NCBI RefSeq assembly: GCF_014287475.1
Contig: NZ_JACOPF010000002.1
Span: forward strand, 310,001 to 374,000
DNA: 64,000 nucleotides
Direction: 5' to 3'
Origin: Mediterraneibacter hominis
GTDB lineage: Bacteria > Bacillota > Clostridia > Lachnospirales > Lachnospiraceae
Part shown: positions 44,294-52,494 of the stretch, piece after piece
How positions within the stretch are numbered: the stretch's first letter is position 1
Layout: each line of letters begins with the position of its first letter
The notes under the pieces: generated by a model
The model's database searches: none
The model's input: the letters and a program-made list of their open reading frames with translations, nothing else
Told to the model about the DNA's origin: nothing
Program-made: the position numbers and the translations under genes

Positions 44294-45769
44294 ATGAAAT
44301 ACTTAGGATTCGACTTGGGCGCCAGCAGCGGGAAAATGATGCTGGGAGAATTAGATGGACAGATTTTAAGGACAAAGGTAGTCCATCGTTTTCCAAACCG
44401 GCAGATTTTGGCGGCGGGCGGCCTGTACTGGGATATCCTCAACATATATTGGAATTTAAAAAATGGAATAGAAAAAGCAGTTTATGAGTCAGGAGAAAAA
44501 GAGATAAGTCTGGGAGTAGATTCTTTTTGTAATGATTTCGGGCTTCTGGACAAAGAGGGAAGGCTTGTCAATCAGGTATACTGTTACAGAGATGAAAGGA
44601 CAAAACGCAAGGAAAAAGAAATTTACTCCAAAGTTTCTAAAAAGGAACTGTATATGGAAACAGGAAGTCAGAGTGCGTTGTTTAACACAGTGATACAAAT
44701 GGCGGCTATGGTAGAAGAAGGAGAAGGATACCTTCTGGACAGATGCAGGCATGCACTGTTGATTCCAGATTTGCTTGCATATTTTCTCACGGGAGAGATG
44801 CATACGGAGTATACACTCGCATCGGTGACTCAAATGTTAGATTGGAAGACTAGGAGCTGGCATAAAGGCATTATGAAGCGTTTGGGGATTCGGGAAGATA
44901 TTTTTCCGGAGGTGATTCCGTCAGGAGCAGACGCAGGCGTTTTGGACAAAGAGAAAAATCCGGAATTCGCAAACATTTCCTTACATGTTGTATCTGTATG
45001 TGGGCATGATACGGCATCTGCGGTCGCAGCGCTTCCTACGGTGAAAGAACATGTCGCATATATTAGCAGTGGAACGTGGTCAATTGTAGGAACAGAAGTG
45101 GAACGCCCGATTCTTGCAGAAGAAACTTTCCGCTATAATATAGCGTTTGAAGGCGGCGTGGATTATCGTTACCGTATGATTAAAAATGTAATGGGGCTGT
45201 GGGTGCTGCAGGAGTGCGAAAGAGATTATGAAAGGCAGACAAGGCGAGAGTGTTCTTTTGCCTATACTGCGCAGGAAGCAAAGAAGGCAGCAATGCTGAA
45301 GTTTCTGATAGATCCGGACGATGTGTGTTTTTATATGCCTGGGAATATGCTGGAGAAGGCAGCAAAGTACTGTGAAAAAACAGGGCAGGGAAGGCCGGAA
45401 ACATTCGGAGAGATCGCACGTGCTGTTATGGAAAGTCTTGCAATGAAGTATCGGTATGTACTGGAGAAGATGGAAAAAATTCTGGGGTATCGTCTGGAAG
45501 AAATCTATATTTTAGGCGGTGGAGGACAGAACCGAATACTCAGCCAGTTTACGGCAGATGCTTGTGGAAGACTCGTTTATACCGGCCCGTATGAGGCAGG
45601 ACTTGCAGGCAATCTGATTGTGCAGATGCGAGGGCTTGGTGAAATCGCTACATTAAAAGAAGGACGTCAGATTATCCGTGACTCATTTGACATCACAGAA
45701 TTTGTGCCTGAAAAGTGCGAATTGTGGGAAGAAAAATACAGTCAGTTTAAAAGACTGCTTGACATGTGA
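44294..45769 (+). CDS. FGGY-family carbohydrate kinase, rhamnulokinase-like (copy 2)
   Basis: 491 aa. Motifs match copy 1: LGFDLGASSGKMMLGE, GVDSFCNDFGLLD, CGHDTASAVAALP, SSGTWSIVGTE and YILGGGGQN. It lies between deoR and an M24-like gene on the plus arm. Two RhaB-like kinases in one locus, on opposite strands, suggest either two related ketose substrates or separate roles. Confidence 0.85.
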   Translation: MKYLGFDLGASSGKMMLGELDGQILRTKVVHRFPNRQILAAGGLYWDILNIYWNLKNGIEKAVYESGEKEISLGVDSFCNDFGLLDKEGRLVNQVYCYRDERTKRKEKEIYSKVSKKELYMETGSQSALFNTVIQMAAMVEEGEGYLLDRCRHALLIPDLLAYFLTGEMHTEYTLASVTQMLDWKTRSWHKGIMKRLGIREDIFPEVIPSGADAGVLDKEKNPEFANISLHVVSVCGHDTASAVAALPTVKEHVAYISSGTWSIVGTEVERPILAEETFRYNIAFEGGVDYRYRMIKNVMGLWVLQECERDYERQTRRECSFAYTAQEAKKAAMLKFLIDPDDVCFYMPGNMLEKAAKYCEKTGQGRPETFGEIARAVMESLAMKYRYVLEKMEKILGYRLEEIYILGGGGQNRILSQFTADACGRLVYTGPYEAGLAGNLIVQMRGLGEIATLKEGRQIIRDSFDITEFVPEKCELWEEKYSQFKRLLDM

Positions 45770-45818
45770 GAGGCCGGAGTATATCCGGCTTCTTTTTAAT
45801 AAGAAAGGATGGAAGAAA

Positions 45819-46919
45819 ATGATACGAGAAGTCAATGAAAAAATAAATAGAGTGAGAGGATTTATGAAGGAGGAGAACCTGGATGCAATCCTTTTAACCA
45901 CTACGCCGAACTTCTTCTGGATTACCGGAGGGAAGCGGGGATATGTGGACAGGGGAACGCAGGACGCAGCGGTAAAAATACTCATAGAGAAGGAAAAGGC
46001 TTATGTTATCTGTAATTCCAGTGAAAAATACCGCGTCATGGATGAAGAACTGACAGACGGAAGCTTTGAACTGATTGGATACCTGTGGCATGAGGACGAA
46101 GCGGAAATTTTAAAACCTTATCTGGACGGAAAAAAGCTGGGCAGTGATTCGGGCATTTATGGTTCAGAAAATGTGGGAGGAAAGATTCAGAAGCTTCGCT
46201 ATGTGCTGACAGAGGAAGAAGAAATCCGCATGCGCGAAATCGGACCGGAATGTGCACAGATATTGGAAGACTGTGTAAGAGAGATAAAGCCGGGCGAAAC
46301 AGAGCTGGAAGCGGCAGGAAGGGTGATGGGAAGATTGACGGCAAGGGGATACCAGATACCTGTCTGCCTGGTTGCCTCTGATGAGAGAATGTATAAATAC
46401 CGTCATCCACTTCCCACAGAGAAAAAGATTGAGAAATATGCAATGATTGCAATCTGTGGGCAGAAGTATGGATTGACTGTGTCTATCAGCAGAATCGTGA
46501 GTTTTGGGCCTGTACCTGATGAAATCCAGAGAAAATATGAGGCGCTGCTAAAAATTGACGCTACCTACATTTTGAATACAAAAGCCGGTGTATGGTCGCA
46601 GGATGTATTAAATAAGGCATACGAAGCATATAAGGAACAAGGCTATGAGGCGGATTTCCACCTGCATCATCAGGGCGGCGCGCTGGGATATTTGACACGT
46701 GACTATTGTACCAACGAAAGAACGCAAGAACGTATTTATGATCATCAGGGATATTCGTGGAATCCGACGATTGCCGGGGTGAAGCTGGAGGATACCTATC
46801 TCATTAACGGGGAACAGCAGGAGATTATTTCCGATACGGGGAACTGGGTATACCGAGAGGTGACAATAGACGGAAAGACAATTCGGCGTCCGGATATATG
46901 GATACAGGAGAAAAAATAG
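45819..46919 (+). CDS. M24 (aminopeptidase P/creatinase-like) protein with degenerate metal site
   Basis: 366 aa from the ATG at 45819 (site AAAGGATGG); in-frame codons upstream lie inside the kinase gene. An N-terminal creatinase-type domain (about 1-130) precedes a pita-bread fold. Of the five metal ligands of M24 peptidases, three appear replaced: the two Asp (I and S at the aligned sites) and the first Glu (NPT for EPG). The histidine in HHQGGA and the last Glu in KLEDT remain. Creatinases, which also lack metal, catalyse C-N bond hydrolysis. A metabolic hydrolase role in this sugar operon is more likely than peptidase activity. Confidence 0.75.
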   Translation: MIREVNEKINRVRGFMKEENLDAILLTTTPNFFWITGGKRGYVDRGTQDAAVKILIEKEKAYVICNSSEKYRVMDEELTDGSFELIGYLWHEDEAEILKPYLDGKKLGSDSGIYGSENVGGKIQKLRYVLTEEEEIRMREIGPECAQILEDCVREIKPGETELEAAGRVMGRLTARGYQIPVCLVASDERMYKYRHPLPTEKKIEKYAMIAICGQKYGLTVSISRIVSFGPVPDEIQRKYEALLKIDATYILNTKAGVWSQDVLNKAYEAYKEQGYEADFHLHHQGGALGYLTRDYCTNERTQERIYDHQGYSWNPTIAGVKLEDTYLINGEQQEIISDTGNWVYREVTIDGKTIRRPDIWIQEKK

Positions 46920-46934
46920 AAAGAGGAGAAGGAT

Positions 46935-47435
46935 ATGTCTATAAAAACCAGAAATTATGAGATTGTAAAAAAACAGGAAGCATTGCTTACATTTTCCCAT
47001 TTTGACAACGAATCTGCCTGGAAACTAGGAAACATAATCGTAGAATATGCGAGGGAAAAAGAGGTGTCTATCGCGGTGGAGATCTGGATCAACCATTATC
47101 AGGTATTCCGGTATGGGTTCCAGGGGACAAATGCATTTAACGACATATGGCTGAGGCGGAAGGTAAATACGGTAAATATGCTGCACCGCAGTTCTCTGAG
47201 AGTGCATTATATGCCTTATGTGGGGGAGGATGATATTTATGCAGACGGACATTTAGACCCTTCTGTATATGGAAATATGGGAGGCGGATTCCCGATTTAC
47301 GTAAAGGGTGTTGGTGTGATTGGCGTTGTAGCGGTATCTGGGCTGACGCATACACAAGATCATCAGATGGCAGTCGAGGGAGTGGCCAGGATGTTGGGAA
47401 TTGAGAACTTGGAAACGGTTGAGGAGGAAGTTTAG
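46935..47435 (+). CDS. UPF0303/HbpS-GlcG-like small protein
   Basis: 166 aa. It shows the family pattern FDNESAWKLGNIIVEYAREKE, IWINHYQVFRYGFQGT and GGGFPIYVKGVGVIGVVAVSGL. This matches the UPF0303 group, related in fold to GlcG/HbpS and the PduO C-terminal domain. Some databases call it heme-degrading-domain; no heme role is supported here. It lies 15 nt after the M24-like gene and adjoins the AroE-like gene. Function unknown. Confidence 0.75.
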   Translation: MSIKTRNYEIVKKQEALLTFSHFDNESAWKLGNIIVEYAREKEVSIAVEIWINHYQVFRYGFQGTNAFNDIWLRRKVNTVNMLHRSSLRVHYMPYVGEDDIYADGHLDPSVYGNMGGGFPIYVKGVGVIGVVAVSGLTHTQDHQMAVEGVARMLGIENLETVEEEV

Positions 47436-48305
47436 ATGGGAAAATCATATAGAGAAGAATTGGTTGGAGTATTTGGATATCCGGTAGATGAAAATCCGAC
47501 AGTGGTTGTGGCACAGACAGCATTTGAAGATTTGCAGGTGCCATACCGTTACTTGACAGTAGAGGTAAAACCAGAGGACTTAAAAGAGGCAATTCGGGCG
47601 CTTCCGGCATGGAATATGAAGGGCATCCATCTGACAATTCCTCATAAAGTAGAGGTATTAAAATATCTGGATTATGTGGCAGAGGATGCGAAAATAATGG
47701 GCGCGGTCAATACGGTTTATGTGAAGGAGGGCAAGCTGTACGGAGAGAACACAGATGGAAAGGGTTTTATAAAATCTCTGGTAAATGCCGGTATATCCAT
47801 CAAAGACAAGAAAGTCTTTATGCTGGGGGCAGGAGGCGCGGCAAGAGCAATCGCAGTAGAGCTGGCAAACGCGGGCGCAAAAGAACTGGTAATTCTCAAC
47901 CGTTCCAGAACAAGAGGAGAGGAATTAAAAGCGCTGCTTGAGGCACATACAAAGTTAAAGGCAGAGTATCGGGAATGGAAGCATACGATGCCGATAGACG
48001 AAGATACAGACATATTGGTAAACACAACAAGCATTGGCCTGTATCCAGATGTAAATGCAAAACCGGATATTGTATTTGACACGATCAAGGAACATATGAT
48101 TGTCTGCGACGTTATTCCGAATCATCCCCATACACAGCTATTAAAGGAAGCCGAGAAAAGGAATGCAGTGACGATAGACGGACTGGGTATGCTTATCAAC
48201 CAGGCAGTGGAAAGTATTCGGATGTGGACTGGAAAGACCGCGGATGCTGAGAAAATGAAGAATGCTCTCGCGAAAGAGTATGGAATTACAGATGTACACT
48301 ATTGA
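47436..48305 (+). CDS. AroE-family dehydrogenase, atypical substrate site
   Basis: 289 aa. A shikimate dehydrogenase fold with VFGYPV, LTIPHK (catalytic Lys), GENTDGKGF (Asp), the NAD(P) motif MLGAGGAARA and GLGMLINQA. The conserved Ser-x-Ser that holds shikimate (HSxSP after GxP) is replaced by DENPT. It therefore may not reduce dehydroshikimate. Its start directly abuts the UPF0303 stop (1-nt gap or less), so the genes are tightly coupled. It is placed in the sugar operon and might oxidise a cyclic polyol or inositol/quinate-like compound. No other aro genes are adjacent. Confidence 0.8.
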   Translation: MGKSYREELVGVFGYPVDENPTVVVAQTAFEDLQVPYRYLTVEVKPEDLKEAIRALPAWNMKGIHLTIPHKVEVLKYLDYVAEDAKIMGAVNTVYVKEGKLYGENTDGKGFIKSLVNAGISIKDKKVFMLGAGGAARAIAVELANAGAKELVILNRSRTRGEELKALLEAHTKLKAEYREWKHTMPIDEDTDILVNTTSIGLYPDVNAKPDIVFDTIKEHMIVCDVIPNHPHTQLLKEAEKRNAVTIDGLGMLINQAVESIRMWTGKTADAEKMKNALAKEYGITDVHY

Positions 48306-48324
48306 TGACAGAAAGTGCGAATAT

Positions 48325-48603
48325 ATGAACGAAAAAAGACAGAAAGATAAAACAGAAATGGAACGAGAAGAGCAGGAAGAAAAAAAGGAAGAAGGTACAC
48401 TTAGTACAAGGCGATGGATGGGAATTGTACTTATTATAGCAGGGATGTACTTTGGCGCTACCGGACTTTCAGGGGCAGTGCTGCCGTTAAAAGACGAGGG
48501 TACTGCAGCAGTGAACGGACTAGTGATTTTTACAGGTATCATTGGGATTCTGGGAATCGTTATGATTGCAGCAGGGGCATATCTGTTTATGAAAAAACGA
48601 TAG
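48325..48603 (+). CDS. Small membrane protein, two helices
   Basis: 92 aa if the start is the ATG at 48325; an alternative ATG at 48292 overlaps the AroE-like gene and has a GGAATT site. A highly charged Lys/Glu-rich N-terminus (about 30 residues) precedes two hydrophobic helices. No family recognised. It ends inside the hairpin at 48602-48653. Confidence 0.5.
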   Translation: MNEKRQKDKTEMEREEQEEKKEEGTLSTRRWMGIVLIIAGMYFGATGLSGAVLPLKDEGTAAVNGLVIFTGIIGILGIVMIAAGAYLFMKKR

Positions 48604-48653
48604 CGTCGGTATACAAGGGACAATATGTGTTACCCCCTTTGTACACCGACGCT
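48602..48653. repeat. 52-bp hairpin overlapping the small membrane protein stop
   Basis: Inverted arms AGCGTCGGTATACAAGGG and CCCCTTTGTACACCGACGCT pair with one or two mismatches. There is no U tract. It could be a small repeat or an mRNA 3' structure. Confidence 0.65.
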
Positions 48654-48718
48654 AAAGGAACTTTCTCTATCTGTTGTGCATATGATAAATCAGGTAGCAG
48701 ATAAAAGGAGGGTTTTAA

Positions 48719-49006
48719 ATGCAAGTAACAGATTATGTGAAACCGGAACTGCTTGTTGTCGCACTTGTTTTATATTTTTTGGATACAGGGCTGAAAAAAA
48801 GCGCTCTGATAAAGGAAAAATATGTTCTTTTTCTAACTGGAGGAATTGGGATTGTTATCTGTGCGCTGTATGTGTTTGCCACATCGCCATGCTCATGCCC
48901 GAAGGATGTTGCGATGGCGCTGTTTACGTCCATTACGCAGGGAATCCTGCTGGCGGGGCTGAGCACGTATGCTAAGCAGATGATTGGGCAGATAAAACAG
49001 AAGTAA
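48719..49006 (+). CDS. Phage holin family-like membrane protein
   Basis: 95 aa with three short hydrophobic stretches (about 10-25, 38-55, 68-85). The start VTDYVKPELLVVALVLYFLDTGLKKSALIKEKY resembles the pfam Phage_holin_5-type group. The start has an AAAAGGAGGGTTTTAA site. No phage lysin, portal or integrase is nearby, so it may be a domesticated or orphan holin. A terminator follows. Confidence 0.6.
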   Translation: MQVTDYVKPELLVVALVLYFLDTGLKKSALIKEKYVLFLTGGIGIVICALYVFATSPCSCPKDVAMALFTSITQGILLAGLSTYAKQMIGQIKQK

Positions 49007-49011
49007 AAATA

Positions 49012-49053
49012 AAAGGATACCCCTTATGGCACTTAGGGCCTGGGGTATCCTTT
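49012..49053 (+). terminator. Rho-independent terminator after the holin-like gene
   Basis: The arms AAAGGATACCCC and GGGGTATCCTTT pair perfectly over 12 bp. Confidence 0.8.
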
Positions 49054-49138
49054 ATGCTTGCATTTCCCGAGAAGAAATTATATACTTTTTAAAAAGAAAA
49101 AGGGTCAGATGACCTTTTTTTTAAATGGGAGAAATGTT

Positions 49139-49804
49139 ATGCTAAAGATGTCTATATTTCAGGATATTCCAGAGTGTCTGCGAAAAAGTGCTGTTCTTAT
49201 GTCTGTAAAAAAGGGAAATATACTGATCCAAAAGGGAGAAAAGACAAAGTATGCTTATTATATAGTAAGCGGCAAAGTTTATGTACAAGCTGCGTTTCTC
49301 AATGGAAATGTGTATCAGTTTTCTTATTTAGGGAAGGGGGAGTATATTTCGGATGTGGAAGTACTGTCGGGAATCTATCGGAATGTGTCTACTCTGATTG
49401 CGGCAGAAGACATACAGTTTTTAAAAATTCCGGTTGCGGCATTTGCGGAAGAATTGCGGGCAAATAAAGAGTTTCTATATTATGTATCTATGCACATGGC
49501 AAAGAAAATGTACAGCAGTAGTTATGAACGCGGACAAAATCTTTTTAAAAAAGGGATATTCAAAGTTGTACTGTATTTAATTCGATACTATGAGACAGAG
49601 GCGGGGGAAAAGAAAACCGTAAAAATAAGAAAGACAAGGCCGGTCATTGCCAGTGAAATAGGAATCAGTATCAAAACCCTGAACCGTTCGGTACAGCAGC
49701 TATATAAAGAGCAGCAGATTTCTATTGACAAAGGAAAAATCACAATAAATGAAGAACAATTTCAGACGCTGCTTACTCTGGCAGAAAAGGAAAATCTGTA
49801 TTGA
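49139..49804 (+). CDS. Crp/Fnr-family transcriptional regulator
   Basis: 221 aa from the ATG at 49139 (site GGGAGAAATGTT). A cNMP-type beta barrel (about 5-110, with GEKTKYAYYIVSGKVYV) precedes a winged helix (about 150-215, with RPVIASEIGISIKTLNRSVQQL). The Arg-Ser pair that contacts cAMP is absent, and there are no FNR cysteines, so the effector is unknown. It lies upstream of a nucleoside phosphorylase operon, possibly its regulator. Confidence 0.85.
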   Translation: MLKMSIFQDIPECLRKSAVLMSVKKGNILIQKGEKTKYAYYIVSGKVYVQAAFLNGNVYQFSYLGKGEYISDVEVLSGIYRNVSTLIAAEDIQFLKIPVAAFAEELRANKEFLYYVSMHMAKKMYSSSYERGQNLFKKGIFKVVLYLIRYYETEAGEKKTVKIRKTRPVIASEIGISIKTLNRSVQQLYKEQQISIDKGKITINEEQFQTLLTLAEKENLY

Positions 49805-49879
49805 GCAGAGGGAGAAGGTAAGAATACAGCTATATACTCTCATGCTGATGGGAGAATAAAAAAGAAATGAGGAGAAGAT

Positions 49880-50704
49880 ATGTATAACATGACAGAAATG
49901 AAAGAGTATATCCGGCAGATCATTGCATACCAGCCTGAGATAGGGCTTGTTTTGGGAAGTGGCTTAGGCGGATATGGAGAAAAGCTGGAAAAACCGCAAT
50001 TTATTGAGTACAGAGATATTCCAGACTTTCCGGTATCAAAGGTGCAGGGGCATAAAAACAGGTTTATTTTGGGCACATTATTTGGGAAAAAAATCATTGC
50101 AATGCAGGGAAGATTTCATTATTATGAAGGAATAGAACAGCATATGCTGGCATTGCCTGTCCGGATCATGAAAGAAGCAGGAGTAAAAACCATTATTCTT
50201 ACCAATGCAGCAGGAGGGCTGAATCCTACATTTACACCGGGAGACTTGATGCTTATAACAGACCATATTAATTTTTCTGGTTCTACGCCACTGCGCGGTG
50301 AAAATGATGAGAAAATAGGGCCGCGGTTTCCTGATATGACAGAAGTGTATTCGAAACAATACATAGAAAGAATACAGTGTATTGCAAAAGAAAAAGGAAT
50401 AAAACTGAAAAGCGGAGTATATGTAATGAATACAGGACCAGCATATGAGACACCGGCAGAAGTAAGAATGTTCCAGATATTAGGCGGTGATGCGGTAGGC
50501 ATGTCTACTGTACCGGAAGCGACAGCAGCGCGGCATTGTGGGATTAAAGTAATCGGCGTGTCCTGCATTACCAATATGGCGGCAGGAATATTGGATCAGC
50601 CGTTGTGCCATGAAGAGGTAATGGAAACAGCGGAAAAAGTAAAAAAGGATTTTGAACGTCTGGTAGATATAATGATACAGGAGGTTATACCTGCAAGGAG
50701 ATGA
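49880..50704 (+). CDS. Purine nucleoside phosphorylase
   Basis: 274 aa. The trimeric PNP signature is present: LGSGLGGYGEKL, GRFHYYEG, LTNAAGGLNP and GMSTVPEATAARHCGIKVIGVSCITN. It cleaves purine nucleosides with phosphate to the base and ribose-1-phosphate. The next gene, a phosphosugar mutase overlapping or just 39 nt downstream, would convert ribose-1-P to ribose-5-P. The start at 49880 has a GAGGAGAAGAT site. Confidence 0.92.
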   Translation: MYNMTEMKEYIRQIIAYQPEIGLVLGSGLGGYGEKLEKPQFIEYRDIPDFPVSKVQGHKNRFILGTLFGKKIIAMQGRFHYYEGIEQHMLALPVRIMKEAGVKTIILTNAAGGLNPTFTPGDLMLITDHINFSGSTPLRGENDEKIGPRFPDMTEVYSKQYIERIQCIAKEKGIKLKSGVYVMNTGPAYETPAEVRMFQILGGDAVGMSTVPEATAARHCGIKVIGVSCITNMAAGILDQPLCHEEVMETAEKVKKDFERLVDIMIQEVIPARR

Positions 50705-50742
50705 ACCGATGTGGGTATTATCAGGAGAAAGGGGTTTACAAT

Positions 50743-52437
50743 ATGGAAGCAGAGAAAAGATATTTACAGTGGAAGGAAAAGACAAGGTGCCAGGAACAAA
50801 TACAGAAAGAATTAAGTGAAATGGAGGGGCATCCGGAACAGATAGAAGAATGTTTTGGAAAAGAATTAGAGTTTGGAACGGCAGGACTTAGAGGAAAGCT
50901 GGGGGCCGGAACAAACCGCATGAATGTGATTACAGTAGGCAGGGTTACACAGGGAATTGCAGAATATATTGCAGACAGAGGGGCACAGTATAAAGACAGA
51001 GGGGTAGTGATCGCCTATGACTGCCGCCACTGTTCGGAAGAATTTGCCAGGCTGGCAGCAGAGATTTTTGCGGCGAATGGGATAAAGGTCTTTCTTTTTG
51101 CATCTCTTCGGCCAACGCCGGAGCTGTCTTTTGCGATCCGTCAGCTAAAAGCAGCTGGCGGAGTCAACATCACAGCCAGTCATAACCCAAAACAGTACAA
51201 CGGCTATAAGGTGTACTGGGAGACCGGGGCACAGGTGATGTCAGATATTGCGGACGAAATGCTGGAAAAGATCCAAAAGACAGATATGTTTGAAGGCGTA
51301 CACCGCATGGAGTATAAAAAGGCAGTAAGCAATGGAAATATCGTCATACTTTCAGAAGAAATGGATGAAAAATACTTGCAGCTCGTGAAATCTCTGGCTA
51401 TACATGAGAAGGAAGAACTGGCGACAGATATTGCCATTGTATATACACCTTTAAATGGGGCAGGAAGCAGACCGGTACAAAAAATTTTAAAGGAAAGGGG
51501 ATTTTGTAATGTTTCCGTTGTGGAAGAACAAAAAGATCCGGATCCGGATTTTACAACAGTAGGCTACCCCAATCCTGAAGACAGAAAAGCGTTTGCCCTG
51601 GCGGAGAAGTTAGGAACAGAAATAAACGCGGAAGTACTGATTGCTACAGATCCGGACAGCGACAGAATGGCCGTAGAGGTAAGAGATGAGAACGGAAGCT
51701 ATGCCGCTTTAAATGGAAATCAGACGGGAGTACTTCTTATCGCGTACATTCTGGAGGGAAGGAAAGAGAAAAAGAGCCTGCCTGCAAAAGGCGGAATGAT
51801 AAAATCCATTGTCACAGGAGATATGGGAGCAAAAATCTGTCAGGCATACGGTGTCAAGACCTATGAAACTCTGACTGGATTTAAAAATATTTGCGGAAAA
51901 ATACCACAGCTTAAAGAAGAGGGAAGAGAATATGTCTTCGGTTATGAAGAGAGCATTGGGTATGCGATCAGTGAAGAAGTCAGGGACAAAGACGGAATCA
52001 GTGCTGCGATGTATATATGTGAGATGGCGGCGTACTATAAAAAACAGGGCAGGACACTTTTGCAGGTATTGGATGCGCTGTATGAACAATACGGATTTTA
52101 CAAAGAAGAGCAGGTGTCCTTTGTGCTGGAGGGTATGAAAGGAACAGAAAGAATCAAACGTATCATGCAAAGGTGCAGAGAAGAACAGTTTGTACAGTTC
52201 GGCGGAATGAAGATAGAAGAAAAAATTGACTATAGGAACGGGTATAAAGAAATTGCCAAATCAGATGTACTAAAATTCGTGCTGGAGGATGAAAACTGGT
52301 TTGCAGTCCGCCCGTCAGGAACAGAGCCGAAGATTAAGTTCTATTTTTACGCCAAAGCAGACAATGAGCGTGAAGCCTTAAAACGTCTGCAGAAAGTAAA
52401 GGAGGATGTACTTTCCTTTGCAGAAGGAATTGAATAA
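50743..52437 (+). CDS. Phosphoglucomutase/phosphopentomutase-like phosphosugar mutase
   Basis: 564 aa from the ATG at 50743, preceded by AAAGGGG. An in-frame ATG at 50701 overlaps the PNP stop and has no site. Motifs of the alpha-D-phosphohexomutase family: FGTAGLRGKLGAG, the active serine in TASHNPKQYNG, the metal loop DPDSDR and the sugar loop GYEESIG. Length matches PgcA-type mutases that act on glucose-1-P and also ribose-1-P. Its location after PNP favours a phosphopentomutase function. Confidence 0.88.
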   Translation: MEAEKRYLQWKEKTRCQEQIQKELSEMEGHPEQIEECFGKELEFGTAGLRGKLGAGTNRMNVITVGRVTQGIAEYIADRGAQYKDRGVVIAYDCRHCSEEFARLAAEIFAANGIKVFLFASLRPTPELSFAIRQLKAAGGVNITASHNPKQYNGYKVYWETGAQVMSDIADEMLEKIQKTDMFEGVHRMEYKKAVSNGNIVILSEEMDEKYLQLVKSLAIHEKEELATDIAIVYTPLNGAGSRPVQKILKERGFCNVSVVEEQKDPDPDFTTVGYPNPEDRKAFALAEKLGTEINAEVLIATDPDSDRMAVEVRDENGSYAALNGNQTGVLLIAYILEGRKEKKSLPAKGGMIKSIVTGDMGAKICQAYGVKTYETLTGFKNICGKIPQLKEEGREYVFGYEESIGYAISEEVRDKDGISAAMYICEMAAYYKKQGRTLLQVLDALYEQYGFYKEEQVSFVLEGMKGTERIKRIMQRCREEQFVQFGGMKIEEKIDYRNGYKEIAKSDVLKFVLEDENWFAVRPSGTEPKIKFYFYAKADNEREALKRLQKVKEDVLSFAEGIE

Positions 52438-52456
52438 CAGCAGAAAAGCCTGCCTT

Positions 52457-52492
52457 AAAAACTCCCCGGAAAAATATTTCCGGGGAGTTTTT
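52457..52492. terminator. Bidirectional terminator
   Basis: The long perfect stem AACTCCCCGGAAA/TTTCCGGGGAGTT has A and T runs on both sides. It ends the PNP operon and the convergent aldo/keto reductase gene. Confidence 0.92.
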
Positions 52493-52494
52493 AT

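Noticed and set aside
44294-45769. True rhamnose kinase in a rhamnose operon
   Set aside because: No rhamnose isomerase or rhamnulose-1-phosphate aldolase is recognisable, although a general class II aldolase is present.
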